Source of the DNA: an uncultured Candidatus Actinomarina sp.
GTDB taxonomy: Bacteria; Actinomycetota; Acidimicrobiia; Actinomarinales; Actinomarinaceae
Length of the DNA: 64,000 nucleotides
NCBI GenBank assembly: GCA_902604835.1
Contig: CACKZW010000004.1
Location: forward strand, 1 to 64,000
Direction: 5' to 3'
Notes under the pieces: generated by a model
Told to the model about the DNA's origin: nothing
Seen by the model: only the letters and a program-made list of their open reading frames with translations
Databases searched by the model: none
Made by a program: the position numbers and the translations under genes
Shown: positions 1-9,712 of the stretch, piece after piece
Position numbering within the stretch: position 1 is the first letter of the stretch
Layout: each line of letters starts with the position of its first letter

Positions 1-140
1 TCAATTGACACTTCGCTTACAGGTACACCTTTTATATCTGCTAGTGCCTGCTCAACAGAGATACCTAGTGCTTTAGCCCGTGCTTCAGCAGATCTAAGTA
101 ATAAATATTCAGGTATATTTAAAGGTTTTTCTTCACTCAT
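1..140 (-). CDS. Hypothetical protein, N-terminal part only (truncated by window start); reads MSEEKPLNIPEYLLLRSAEARAKALGISVEQALADIKGVPVSEVSI
   Basis: Open minus-strand frame from ATG at 140 to the window edge; not in the ORF track because it is truncated. Confidence 0.5.
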   Translation of the reverse strand, partial: MSEEKPLNIPEYLLLRSAEARAKALGISVEQALADIKGVPVSEVSI

Positions 141-157
141 AGTTTTATTTTACTTAA

Positions 158-346
158 TTAGTTTAACCCAGGCGGGGACAATGTAATTTCATTTTTTTGT
201 TGGATTGAACAGTTGTCAACAGTTTCACCATCACAACATTCAGCCTGATTAAGTCCAAACATTGGACAGCTGTTATTGATGCATGCTCCATGTCCATGAA
301 GATAAACCATTTCATTTTTGCACCAAGTGCATTTCAAACTATTCAT
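158..346 (-). CDS. Small Cys-rich (zinc-ribbon-like) conserved hypothetical protein
   Basis: 62 aa with CxxC, CINNSC and CC motifs; immediately downstream of the signal peptidase-like gene. Confidence 0.6.
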   Translation of the reverse strand: MNSLKCTWCKNEMVYLHGHGACINNSCPMFGLNQAECCDGETVDNCSIQQKNEITLSPPGLN

Positions 347-842
347 ATTTTATGAATTTATGATATGGCCAATAAAGAAATCTTAGCTTCCAGCAAGTTT
401 CCAATTTAATTGGACCAACTGATAAAGAATCACTTGAAGACATTTCTCTATTATCACCTAATACAAAAACTTCATCTTCTTCTAAAGTTATATTTTCAAA
501 ATCGACAACTTCACCATTTCCCCAGGGGTCATTAATTTTTTCATCATTTATATTTATCTGCCCTCCTTTAGAAGAGATTGTTTCTCCAGGTAAACCAATT
601 ATTCTTTTTACGATTTCAATATTTTTTGTTTCATATTCGTAAACTACTATGTCTCCACGTGAGGGAGAATCTGTAAATTTTGATGCTAAAACGTAGTCAC
701 CCTCATATAGTGAAGGCTCCATACTTTCTTCTTTGATTTCGTAAGTTCTATAAGTTCCATCCTTATTATTTTTGAAAATCAAATAAATAAGTACAACAAA
801 AATGTTTCTTAAGTTAAATATCTGTCCGATGCTTTTAATCAT
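339..842 (-). CDS. sodX: S26 family signal peptidase, probable SodX-type nickel-SOD maturation protease
   Basis: SMEPSL (Ser nucleophile), VKRIIGLPGE (Lys) and VLGDNREMSSSDS motifs; divergent from sodN. Confidence 0.8.
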   Translation of the reverse strand: MIKSIGQIFNLRNIFVVLIYLIFKNNKDGTYRTYEIKEESMEPSLYEGDYVLASKFTDSPSRGDIVVYEYETKNIEIVKRIIGLPGETISSKGGQININDEKINDPWGNGEVVDFENITLEEDEVFVLGDNREMSSSDSLSVGPIKLETCWKLRFLYWPYHKFIKYE

Positions 843-890
843 ATACTTTTTTTCTTATTAAAATTAATAGTAGATTATTAAAGGAGATTT

Positions 891-1277
891 ATGAAGTTAT
901 TTAAACCAACTAGAGTTGCATATGCACACTGCGACTTGCCATGCGGAGTTTACGATCCAGCACAAGCAAGAATTAATGCAGAATCAGTTGTTAATGCATC
1001 TAAAAAGTATCAAGAATCTGATGATGCAGCATTTAAACAAAGATGTATCACAATAAAAGAAGACATGGCAGAAGAAGTGAAAAAAGACCTTTGGGTACTT
1101 TGGACAGACTATTTTAAGCCAGAACATGTAGAAAAATTTCCAAATGTTCATGATCTTTTTTGGAATGCAACAAAAAAAGCTGGAGAGGCTAAAAAAACAG
1201 AAGATCCTGCAGTAGGCGAGGAACTTTTAGGTTTGATTAATGAAATAGATGAGGTATTTCAAGCTACAAAAAGCTAA
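891..1277 (+). CDS. sodN: Nickel-containing superoxide dismutase precursor
   Basis: Ni-hook motif HCDLPCGVYDP after a short N-terminal propeptide (MKLFKPTRVAYA). Confidence 0.95.
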   Translation: MKLFKPTRVAYAHCDLPCGVYDPAQARINAESVVNASKKYQESDDAAFKQRCITIKEDMAEEVKKDLWVLWTDYFKPEHVEKFPNVHDLFWNATKKAGEAKKTEDPAVGEELLGLINEIDEVFQATKS

Positions 1278-2893
1278 TCAAATTTTTTGAAAAGGTGTCC
1301 TATGTTTTCTAATGGGGCACCTTTTTTAATTTCATTTATTCCCCAACTATTTTCATCTTCTTTTTGAATAGCATTACTTACTATTTTGGAAGTTGTAGGC
1401 ATAAATGGTGTAAACATAGTTGCGCAAGCATCAATGGAGGTAATTGCGCAATGTAAAATTCCAGTAGCTCTTTTTTTATCTTCTTTTATTACTTTCCATG
1501 GCTCCGTCTCGTTTAAATAAGCATTAATAGAATTCACATAAGCCATTACATTTTGAAGTGAAGATTTCAGTTCTACTTTTTCAATCATTTCTCCTGTTGT
1601 TTTAAAACAGTTTTTTGCACCTTCTATAAGTTCTTCATCAATTTTTTCATATTCAAAACTTGTATCTAGATCATCAAAATTATTTATGTACTGTGAAAAA
1701 ACTCTTTGAACTAAATTTCCCCATGCCGCCACAAGTTCTTCGTTATTTCGTCTAATCATCTCATCTTCAGAGATTTCAGAATCATTTTGCTCTGGCAGAA
1801 TACTGGCTAGAGCGTATCTTAATGAATCTGGATTCCATTCATCAAGATAATCGTTCAAAGTTTTTCCAACACCTCTACTTGCAGATGCCTTTTCACCTTT
1901 TATCAATATGTACTGGTTTGCCGGAACATTTGTTGGTAGGTTCAAATCACCATATGCAAGTAACATGGCAGGCCATATTATTGCATGAAAAGGAACATTA
2001 TCTTTTCCAACAAAATAATAAGACTCTGCATCCTCATTCATCCAAAAATCTTTCCATGCATCAGGTGTACCATTGTTTATTGCCCACTCTTTAGCTGCAG
2101 ATAAATAACCAATTACAGCTTCAAACCATACGTATATTTTTTTTCCATCACCTAATTCATTTTCTGGAATGTCGATTCCCCAGTCTAAATCTCTCGTTAT
2201 AGCTCTATCTTGTAGACCTTCTTCAACAAATGATTTAGAAAAGTTTATAACGTGAGGTCTCCAACCTTCTTTACTATTTAACCAATCAGAAAGTCTGTCA
2301 TTTAGAGCACTTAACTTTAAAAAATAATGTTCAGTCTCTTTAAATTCTGCTTTGTTTCCAGATATTTTACTTATAGGATTTATTAACTCTTCGGGATCAA
2401 GAGTTTTACCACAGCTATCACATTGGTCACCTCTTGCTTCACTATAAGCAACAGGACAAGGACAAGTGCCCTCTACATATCTATCTGGTAAAAACTTTTT
2501 TTCTTGTGGATCAAAAGCCTGGATACTTTTATTTTTTTCAATAAAGCCATTCTCTTTTATTTTTAAGAACATTTCCTGGGTAACTTCTTTATGATTATCA
2601 GTCATTGTTGTTGTATAGTTATCCCAAGAAATACCAAGTTTTTCCCAATACCCCAAAAATTCATTGTGATATCTATTGACTATTTCTATTGGTTGAACAC
2701 CTTCTGCATCAGCTCTTACAGTTATTGGGGTACCGTGAACATCGCTTCCTGACACCATTAAAACATTGTTACCAACAGCTCTGTGGTACCTTGCAAAAAT
2801 ATCAGCAGGTAAATATGCTCCACCAATATGTCCGAGATGCCTAGATCCACTGGCATACGGCCAAGCTACTGAAACTAGTATATTTTTTGACAT
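1274..2893 (-). CDS. metG: Methionyl-tRNA synthetase
   Basis: N-terminal VAWPYASGSRHLGHIGGAYLPADIFARYHR and CPCP/CDSC zinc motifs; class I tRNA synthetase. Confidence 0.93.
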   Translation of the reverse strand: MSKNILVSVAWPYASGSRHLGHIGGAYLPADIFARYHRAVGNNVLMVSGSDVHGTPITVRADAEGVQPIEIVNRYHNEFLGYWEKLGISWDNYTTTMTDNHKEVTQEMFLKIKENGFIEKNKSIQAFDPQEKKFLPDRYVEGTCPCPVAYSEARGDQCDSCGKTLDPEELINPISKISGNKAEFKETEHYFLKLSALNDRLSDWLNSKEGWRPHVINFSKSFVEEGLQDRAITRDLDWGIDIPENELGDGKKIYVWFEAVIGYLSAAKEWAINNGTPDAWKDFWMNEDAESYYFVGKDNVPFHAIIWPAMLLAYGDLNLPTNVPANQYILIKGEKASASRGVGKTLNDYLDEWNPDSLRYALASILPEQNDSEISEDEMIRRNNEELVAAWGNLVQRVFSQYINNFDDLDTSFEYEKIDEELIEGAKNCFKTTGEMIEKVELKSSLQNVMAYVNSINAYLNETEPWKVIKEDKKRATGILHCAITSIDACATMFTPFMPTTSKIVSNAIQKEDENSWGINEIKKGAPLENIGHLFKKFD

Positions 2894-2939
2894 AACCCTT
2901 TAAGAATAGTTTTATTTATCATTAACAATCGATATTTGA

Positions 2940-2977
2940 GAAACAATTAAGAAACAATTCTGTAATAATCATTTAAC
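2940..2977 (+). promoter_or_regulatory. Candidate GlnR-like half-site array upstream of amt (GAAAC-n6-GAAAC-n6-GTAAT-n6-TTAAC)
   Basis: Four pentamers at exact 11-bp spacing, read directly from the sequence; resembles the actinobacterial GlnR box. Confidence 0.45.
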
Positions 2978-3037
2978 TTTTGAGAGGTCTCGTAATCTGA
3001 GTTCTTAATTATGTTGTTACAAAAGGAGATTTAACAA

Positions 3038-4237
3038 ATGGAAATAGCAACATATGTAGATAGTTTGTGGATTGTTATTGCAGGTATCTTAGTCATGTTC
3101 ATGCAACCTGGCTTTATGCTTGTGGAAACAGGTTTCACAAGATCTAAAAACTCAGTCAATATTGTTATGAAAAACTTTATGGACTTTTCAGTTGGTGCAG
3201 TGTCTTATTGGGCATTTGGATTTGCACTAGCTTATGGAGGAACAACTTTAGGTGGATTTCTCGCTTACGGTAATTTCTTTCTAGAAGGTGACTCAATAAC
3301 ATACTTCTTTCAAGTAGTTTTCGCGGCTACTGCAGCAACAATTGTTTCAGGTGCTGTCGCTGAAAGAACAAAATTTAGCGCATACTTACTTTTTCAACCA
3401 TTTATCTGTGGCGTAATTTATCCAATCGTTACCCATTGGGTATGGAGCGGCCAAGGATGGTTAGGCGATCTTGGATTTATAGACTTCGCAGGTTCTGGAG
3501 TTGTTCACATGGTCGGTGGATTTGCAGCACTCGCAGGAGTCCAAATAGTTGGACCAAGAATTGGAAAATATGATGATGACGGAAATCCTCAAGTAATTCC
3601 AGGTAGCTCAATGGTTGCCGGTGCCTTAGGTGTCTTCATATTATGGTTTGGATGGTACGGATTCAATGTTGGATCAGCACTTGCTGCAGTCGATGTTAAC
3701 TTAGCAGCTATTGCAGTAACAACTACACTTTCTGCAGCTTCCGGATCAATTACCGCAATGTATACTTCCATGATTTCAGGAAAACCTAATGTAGGTATGA
3801 CTTTGAATGGAGCACTTGCTGGATTAGTCGGTATAACTGCAGGTTGTGCGAACGTAAATAATTTAGGTGCAGTCTTAATCGGTTTAGTATCAGGAGTTTT
3901 GGTAGTTTATTCAATAAACTTTCTTGAAAAACGAGGATTTGATGATGCTGTAGGTGCGATTTCAGTTCATGGTATATGTGGTATCTGGGGCGTTCTCGCA
4001 GTAGCTATATTCGATACAGCCGATGGTTTAGTCTACGGTGGAGGAACTACTTTATTTGGTCCTCAGTTAATCGGAATCCTTGCAATTGGTGCATGGGCTT
4101 ATGGAACCTCATTTTTGGTATTTAAAGTAATTGATTCAACAGTTGGGCTCAGAGTTACAGCTGAAGAAGAAATTGCGGGATTAGATGCTTCCGAACATGG
4201 AACATCTGCATACGGAGATTTCATTACTAAAAAGTAA
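3038..4237 (+). CDS. amt: Ammonium transporter (Amt family)
   Basis: Amt signatures: MLVETGFTRSKNSVNIVMKN, HMVGG, GVLAV; 399 aa, strongly hydrophobic. Confidence 0.95.
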   Translation: MEIATYVDSLWIVIAGILVMFMQPGFMLVETGFTRSKNSVNIVMKNFMDFSVGAVSYWAFGFALAYGGTTLGGFLAYGNFFLEGDSITYFFQVVFAATAATIVSGAVAERTKFSAYLLFQPFICGVIYPIVTHWVWSGQGWLGDLGFIDFAGSGVVHMVGGFAALAGVQIVGPRIGKYDDDGNPQVIPGSSMVAGALGVFILWFGWYGFNVGSALAAVDVNLAAIAVTTTLSAASGSITAMYTSMISGKPNVGMTLNGALAGLVGITAGCANVNNLGAVLIGLVSGVLVVYSINFLEKRGFDDAVGAISVHGICGIWGVLAVAIFDTADGLVYGGGTTLFGPQLIGILAIGAWAYGTSFLVFKVIDSTVGLRVTAEEEIAGLDASEHGTSAYGDFITKK

Positions 4238-4253
4238 CAAATAAAAAGATTAA

Positions 4254-4305
4254 GGAAACCAGCTTATTTAGGTCCCCCCCTAAAGATTTTTAAGGCTGGT
4301 TTTCT
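4254..4305 (+). terminator. Candidate terminator/attenuator between amt and gltB
   Basis: AAACCAGC...GCTGGTTTTCTT inverted repeat with an inner TTTAG/CTAAA stem flanking a C run. Confidence 0.55.
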
Positions 4306-4345
4306 TATTTCCAATAGCTCATCTTCATAGTAAAATTATGTTTCC

Positions 4346-7300
4346 ATGACATTTAATTTCGAAGAAAAAGATTCCTGTGGTGTAGGTTTTATTGCATCAA
4401 GAGGGGTTCCAAGAACCCATGGAATGACCTTAAAAATACTTGAGTGCTTATCAAACCTTGATCACAGAGGTGCTAAATTTGCTGATGGTACAGGTGACGG
4501 TGCAGGTGTACTGACAGAAATTCCATTTGAACTCATAGAGGCTGAGATAACAGAACGTGGAATTGTTAGAGATGAAGATTCTAGTCTTGCTTTAATCTCT
4601 TGCTTTTTTGATCCAAAAAATGTTACAGAATCGATGGAACTCATCGATAGTAAATTAGAAGAGTTTGATATAGAACTTCTTTATTGGAGAAAAGTTCCAA
4701 CAGACAAAGAGATCTTGGGAGCAATGGCAAAAAAGTCGAAGCCTGGAATTTATCAAGCAATAATTTGCTCAAGAAAGGAATATAAATATAAATTTGAAAA
4801 ATACCTCTATCTATTCAGAAAGTCTCTTGAAACCGATTTAGCTAAAAACGAATTTTTAAATATTCACATAAATTCTTGCTCAAGTAAAACAGTGGTATAC
4901 AAAGGATTATTTACGGCTACTCAAACTGCTGATTTTTACTGGGATCTTAGAAATCCTTTATATAAGACAAGGTATGGTATCTTTCATCAAAGATTTTCAA
5001 CTAACACAACATCTACTTGGGATAAAGCACAACCCTTAAGAATGCTCGCTCACAATGGAGAAATTAATACTATAAGAGCAAACTATTCTTGGATGAAGGC
5101 AAGGGAAGTAGATGCGTCTTCAAATTTATGGAAAGAAGATATAGACACTCTTAAACCTTTCATAGATGAAAATCTTTCAGATTCAGGACAACTCGATAAT
5201 GCTATTGAATTGCTGGTCCAGTCTGGAAGAAAACTTGCTCATGCACAAGAAATGCTTATTCCTTCAGCATGGGAAAATAATCCAAGATTTACAAAAGATC
5301 AACAATCCTATTATCAGTATCATGCTTTTTTGACTGAACCATGGGATGGACCAGCAGCAATTGTAGCCACGGATGGTAAGGATATAATTGCAGGTCTTGA
5401 TAGAAGCGGTCTACGACCTTTACGCTGGATGATCTCAGATCGATATATTTTAGCTGCATCTGAAGTGGGTATATGTCCATCGGTTGAAGCAGGTGCATAT
5501 AAAACTGCCCAACTTGAACCCGGACAAACCATTAGATACAGAATTAAAAATGATGAATTGCTGGATGAACAAGAAGTTATTGAAAAACTATCTGAAAAAA
5601 ACCCATATAAAGAGTGGGTTAAGAATAAACCATTGGTTGCCGATACAGAATTTAGTGACAAGCCAGATGAAATTAAAATAGATTCATTCTCAGAATATTT
5701 CCAATACACTCCAGAAGAAGAAAGACTTATTTTACTTCCTATGATTAAAGGAGATATCCCGACAGGATCGATGGGTAATGACTCTCCATTAGCAGTACTT
5801 AGTAAGAACAAACCACGACTTAGCCGTTATTTCCATCAAATGTTTGCTCAGGTAACAAACCCTCCAATTGATCCAATAAGAGAGAGATTTGTTATGTCTA
5901 CCAAAACTTATTTAGGAAAAAGAGGCTCAATCCTAAAAGAAACATCTCAACAAGCAAATCTAATTACTCTGGAATCACCAATTTTAAGTAAAGGTACATA
6001 TGATTTATTAGTATCTAAAGAATTTTCAAAAGATAGATCCAAAGTTTTTGATGTAAGTTTCAATAAAGCAGATAAAAATCTTGAACAATTTATTGATGAA
6101 TTATGTGATAAAGTCTACAAAGCTGTCATTAATAAAAAATCATTAATTATTTTGAGTGATAGAGAAGTAGTCAAGGGCAATACGATTGCACCCTCACTAC
6201 TTGTACTTGGAAGAGTTCATCAACACCTTATTAACAAGGGTGTACGATTAAAAGCTTCTTTAATTATTGTTTCTGGTGAGATACGAGATGCTCATGATCT
6301 TGCGTGTCATATTGCTTATGGTGCATCTGCTATATGGCCATATCTTGCACTTGAAAAAGCAAGACAACTATCAATAGAAAATGAGGAATTAAATATTTCA
6401 CCATCACAAGCTCAAGAAAATTATCGTGAAGCATTAAACAAAGGTCTTTTAAAGATAATGTCCAAGATGGGAATATGTACAGTTTCTTCCTACAGAGGGT
6501 CTGAAATATACGAGATAATAGGACTTGATAAAGAAATTACAGACAGTGCTTTTTCAAATTCTTTTACAAGAACTGAGGGTTTGGGATACAAACAAATAGA
6601 AGAAAATTTATTAGTTTTTGATAGTGATGAGCCTTTTGATTTAGAAATAGGTGGCTTCTACAAGCATAAAAAAGGGAGTGAGCCACACGTTACATCACCG
6701 GTAACAGTGCTCAAGCTACAAAAGGCTGTTCGTTCAGGTGATAGAGATGAGTGGAATAAGTATCTTGCATCCCTTGAAGAAAGAGACAATGTTCAGATAA
6801 GAGATTTATTCACACTTCCAGATAACAATAAAATTATTACTTCCAATGACAAAGATATTCCTCTCGAAGACATATATAAAAAATTCACGGTTAGCTCAAT
6901 GTCTTTAGGAGCATTATCTGAAGAAGCTCATCAAGCTTTGGCTATTGCAATGAATCGTATTGGTGCAAAATCTGGATCAGGCGAGGGTGGAGAAGATCCT
7001 GAAAGATATGGAACAGAAAAAAATTCTAAAATTAAACAAATTGCTTCAGGAAGGTTTGGTGTAACTCCAGACTATTTGGCCTCTGCTGAAGAGTTCCAAA
7101 TTAAAATGGCTCAAGGTTCAAAACCCGGAGAGGGTGGACAGCTTCCTGGATTTAAAGTTGATACACATATTGCAAAATTAAGACATACTGTTGAGGGTAT
7201 TACATTGATATCACCTCCACCTCATCACGATATTTATTCCATAGAAGACCTTGCTCAACTAATTTATGATTTAAAGACATTTAATCCAGATAATCCTGTG

Positions 7301-8725
7301 AATGTGAAACTTGTTTCTGAACCAGGTGTTGGAGTCATTGCTGTTGGCGTTGCCAAAGCTGGGGCAGACGTAATTACGATTGCAGGCAGTGATGGAGGCA
7401 CAGGAGCTAGTCCATGGACAAGTATTAAACATGCCGGATCCCCATGGGAGCTTGGATTGAGTGAAACTCATCAAGCACTAGTCGAGAACAATATGAGGGA
7501 TAAAGTTCTTCTAGAAGTTGATGGGGGATTAAGATCACCTAAAGATGTAATCATCGCAACTCTATTAGGTGCTGATAGATATGGATTTGGTACCCTTCCA
7601 CTCTTAGCATTGGGATGCAAAATGGTTCGCCAATGTCACGAGAACACATGTCCAGTTGGAATAGCTACCCAAGATGAGAATCTAAGAGCAAAATTTGTTG
7701 GGGCACCAGAGCAGGTTATGCAACTGTTTAAATTTATAGCTGAAGATATTAAGTCATATTTGGATATTTTTAATGTTTCTTCTCTTAATAACCTCATTGG
7801 CCATGCTGATTTACTAGGTTTGAAAGTCATGGATAACAACCTTCCAAAAAGCCTTCATAAGCTTCTAAGAAATGCTGTTTCAGACAAAAAAAATCCAGGC
7901 TTTATCAGACACGATGAAGGAAGGTTATCTAGACGACTAACTTCTGAGATTATGAAAGGACTTAAATCTCAAGAGTCAACTATTATTCAGTATCCAATTT
8001 CAAATGAAGACAGAAGTATAGGTGCAAGAATTTCAGGTGAAGTATCGATGCAAAATCTAGGTAAGGAACTTAAAACCAATCCAACGTACATAAGTCTATC
8101 GGGCGCTGCTGGACAAAGTTTTGGTGCATTTATTCGAGACGGCATAAATCTAAAACTTATTGGAAGCGCAAATGATTATGTAGGAAAAGGAATGGGTGGA
8201 GGAAGCATAACCATAATTCCTCAAGGTACGAAAAATAAAGGTGCGTATCATGCAGCTGGGAATGCCTTATTGTATGGAGCTACTGGTGGACAACTCTATA
8301 TTTCAGGAAGAGTTGGTCAAAGATTTGGTGTAAGGAACAGTGGAGGAATAGCGGTAGTTGAAGGTTGTAGTGCCCATGCTGCAGAATATATGACAGGAGG
8401 TACTTTAATCATCCTTGGCAGTATCGGATTTAACTTTGGTGCTGGCATGACTGGTGGAAAGGTTACTGTTCTAAAAACACAAAAAAACTTTACACAATAT
8501 ATTTCAAAATCTGCTCCTGAATATCGAGACATGAACGATATTGATACGCTTGAGTTGAGAGCATTTTTAAACAAACATATTGAACAAACTGACTCCGAGT
8601 TAGCAAAAGATATCTTGAAAAAAGAAAAAGATTGGTCAAAAATGTTTGCAGTATTTGGTGGAATTGCCAACGTTACTGAGCAGGACATAAACAGAGCCCA
8701 AGAGACAATAGAAGCACTAGATTAA
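4346..8725 (+). CDS. gltB: Glutamate synthase large subunit (GOGAT)
   Basis: 1459 aa; begins MTFNFEEKDSCGVGF (Ntn-type Cys glutaminase), SGEGGEDPERY, CHENTCPVGIATQ Fe-S region, C-terminal GXGXG beta-helix. Confidence 0.96.
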   Translation: MTFNFEEKDSCGVGFIASRGVPRTHGMTLKILECLSNLDHRGAKFADGTGDGAGVLTEIPFELIEAEITERGIVRDEDSSLALISCFFDPKNVTESMELIDSKLEEFDIELLYWRKVPTDKEILGAMAKKSKPGIYQAIICSRKEYKYKFEKYLYLFRKSLETDLAKNEFLNIHINSCSSKTVVYKGLFTATQTADFYWDLRNPLYKTRYGIFHQRFSTNTTSTWDKAQPLRMLAHNGEINTIRANYSWMKAREVDASSNLWKEDIDTLKPFIDENLSDSGQLDNAIELLVQSGRKLAHAQEMLIPSAWENNPRFTKDQQSYYQYHAFLTEPWDGPAAIVATDGKDIIAGLDRSGLRPLRWMISDRYILAASEVGICPSVEAGAYKTAQLEPGQTIRYRIKNDELLDEQEVIEKLSEKNPYKEWVKNKPLVADTEFSDKPDEIKIDSFSEYFQYTPEEERLILLPMIKGDIPTGSMGNDSPLAVLSKNKPRLSRYFHQMFAQVTNPPIDPIRERFVMSTKTYLGKRGSILKETSQQANLITLESPILSKGTYDLLVSKEFSKDRSKVFDVSFNKADKNLEQFIDELCDKVYKAVINKKSLIILSDREVVKGNTIAPSLLVLGRVHQHLINKGVRLKASLIIVSGEIRDAHDLACHIAYGASAIWPYLALEKARQLSIENEELNISPSQAQENYREALNKGLLKIMSKMGICTVSSYRGSEIYEIIGLDKEITDSAFSNSFTRTEGLGYKQIEENLLVFDSDEPFDLEIGGFYKHKKGSEPHVTSPVTVLKLQKAVRSGDRDEWNKYLASLEERDNVQIRDLFTLPDNNKIITSNDKDIPLEDIYKKFTVSSMSLGALSEEAHQALAIAMNRIGAKSGSGEGGEDPERYGTEKNSKIKQIASGRFGVTPDYLASAEEFQIKMAQGSKPGEGGQLPGFKVDTHIAKLRHTVEGITLISPPPHHDIYSIEDLAQLIYDLKTFNPDNPVNVKLVSEPGVGVIAVGVAKAGADVITIAGSDGGTGASPWTSIKHAGSPWELGLSETHQALVENNMRDKVLLEVDGGLRSPKDVIIATLLGADRYGFGTLPLLALGCKMVRQCHENTCPVGIATQDENLRAKFVGAPEQVMQLFKFIAEDIKSYLDIFNVSSLNNLIGHADLLGLKVMDNNLPKSLHKLLRNAVSDKKNPGFIRHDEGRLSRRLTSEIMKGLKSQESTIIQYPISNEDRSIGARISGEVSMQNLGKELKTNPTYISLSGAAGQSFGAFIRDGINLKLIGSANDYVGKGMGGGSITIIPQGTKNKGAYHAAGNALLYGATGGQLYISGRVGQRFGVRNSGGIAVVEGCSAHAAEYMTGGTLIILGSIGFNFGAGMTGGKVTVLKTQKNFTQYISKSAPEYRDMNDIDTLELRAFLNKHIEQTDSELAKDILKKEKDWSKMFAVFGGIANVTEQDINRAQETIEALD

Positions 8726-8767
8726 AATACTATTTCTTTATACCAAATAAAGTTATACCATTAGGTA

Positions 8768-9709
8768 ATGAGTTCAAAAACATCACTTAAAAACAGTGTT
8801 ATTGATTGGTCTTCAACTATTGACATGATTGATAATGTCAGAATTGATGAATTAGGGGTAAAAGAACGAACATCTTCACTCGCAACTAGGAGTATAAAAA
8901 GAGATTCTAAGCTAGAAGGTCTTATGAAGATTGTTAGCATGTGTGATCTTACAACATTAGAAGGCGAGGATACTGAAGGTAAAATTGCCCAAATGTCATC
9001 AAAAGCAATGACACCTGATCCTAGTGATGCTGATGTTCCAAATGCAGCTGCTGTTTGTGTCTATCCCTCTTTAGTTTCAACAGCAAAAAATATAGTTAGA
9101 GATTCAAATGTTAAAGTAGCATCTGTATCGTCCTACTTTCCGAGTGGACAGGCACCATTGGAATCTAAAATTGTTGATACTCAGTTCGCAATTAATGAAG
9201 GAGCTGATGAGATTGATATTGTTATTAATCGAAAAGCTTTTTTTGAAGGTGATTTTAGAAAAGTTTATGATGAAATTGTTTCTTTAAAAGAGATTTGTGG
9301 AGATATTCATTTGAAAACGATATTAGAAGTTGGGGAACTAGAAACTTATGAAAACATTAAAAAAGCAAGCCTTATTGCATTAAGTGCTGGCTCAGACTTT
9401 ATAAAAACCTCAACAGGAAAAATATCAAGTGGAGCATCAAGAGAAGCATGTCTAGTTATGGCCAGGGCAGTCAGAGAATTTGCCGATAGTGGTTATGGAG
9501 TCAAGGGTATAAAGGTTGCTGGAGGAATTAGGGACTCTAAAGATGCGATTCGTTATCTTGTAATTATCAATGAAGAATTAGGAGCTGGATGGTTAACTCC
9601 AGAATATTTTAGATTTGGAGCATCGAGTTTATTAGATGATGTATTAAAACAAATAAAAAAATTAAAAACGAATTCATATCAATCAAGTTATTATTTTCCA
9701 AGGGGTTAG
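8768..9709 (+). CDS. deoC: Deoxyribose-phosphate aldolase
   Basis: DeoC family: DEIDIVINR, LKTILEVGEL, DFIKTSTGK, VKGIKVAGGIRD. Confidence 0.92.
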   Translation: MSSKTSLKNSVIDWSSTIDMIDNVRIDELGVKERTSSLATRSIKRDSKLEGLMKIVSMCDLTTLEGEDTEGKIAQMSSKAMTPDPSDADVPNAAAVCVYPSLVSTAKNIVRDSNVKVASVSSYFPSGQAPLESKIVDTQFAINEGADEIDIVINRKAFFEGDFRKVYDEIVSLKEICGDIHLKTILEVGELETYENIKKASLIALSAGSDFIKTSTGKISSGASREACLVMARAVREFADSGYGVKGIKVAGGIRDSKDAIRYLVIINEELGAGWLTPEYFRFGASSLLDDVLKQIKKLKTNSYQSSYYFPRG

Positions 9710-9712
9710 TTT

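Noticed and set aside
1822-2094. 90-aa ORF antisense to metG
   Set aside because: Within the MetG catalytic region; no homology pattern seen.
5320-5811. 163-aa antisense ORF inside gltB
   Set aside because: Lies entirely within a well-supported gltB frame; low-complexity shadow translation with no domain.
8317-8688. 123-aa antisense ORF at the gltB 3' end
   Set aside because: Shadow ORF opposite the conserved GXGXG domain; no recognisable domain or start context.
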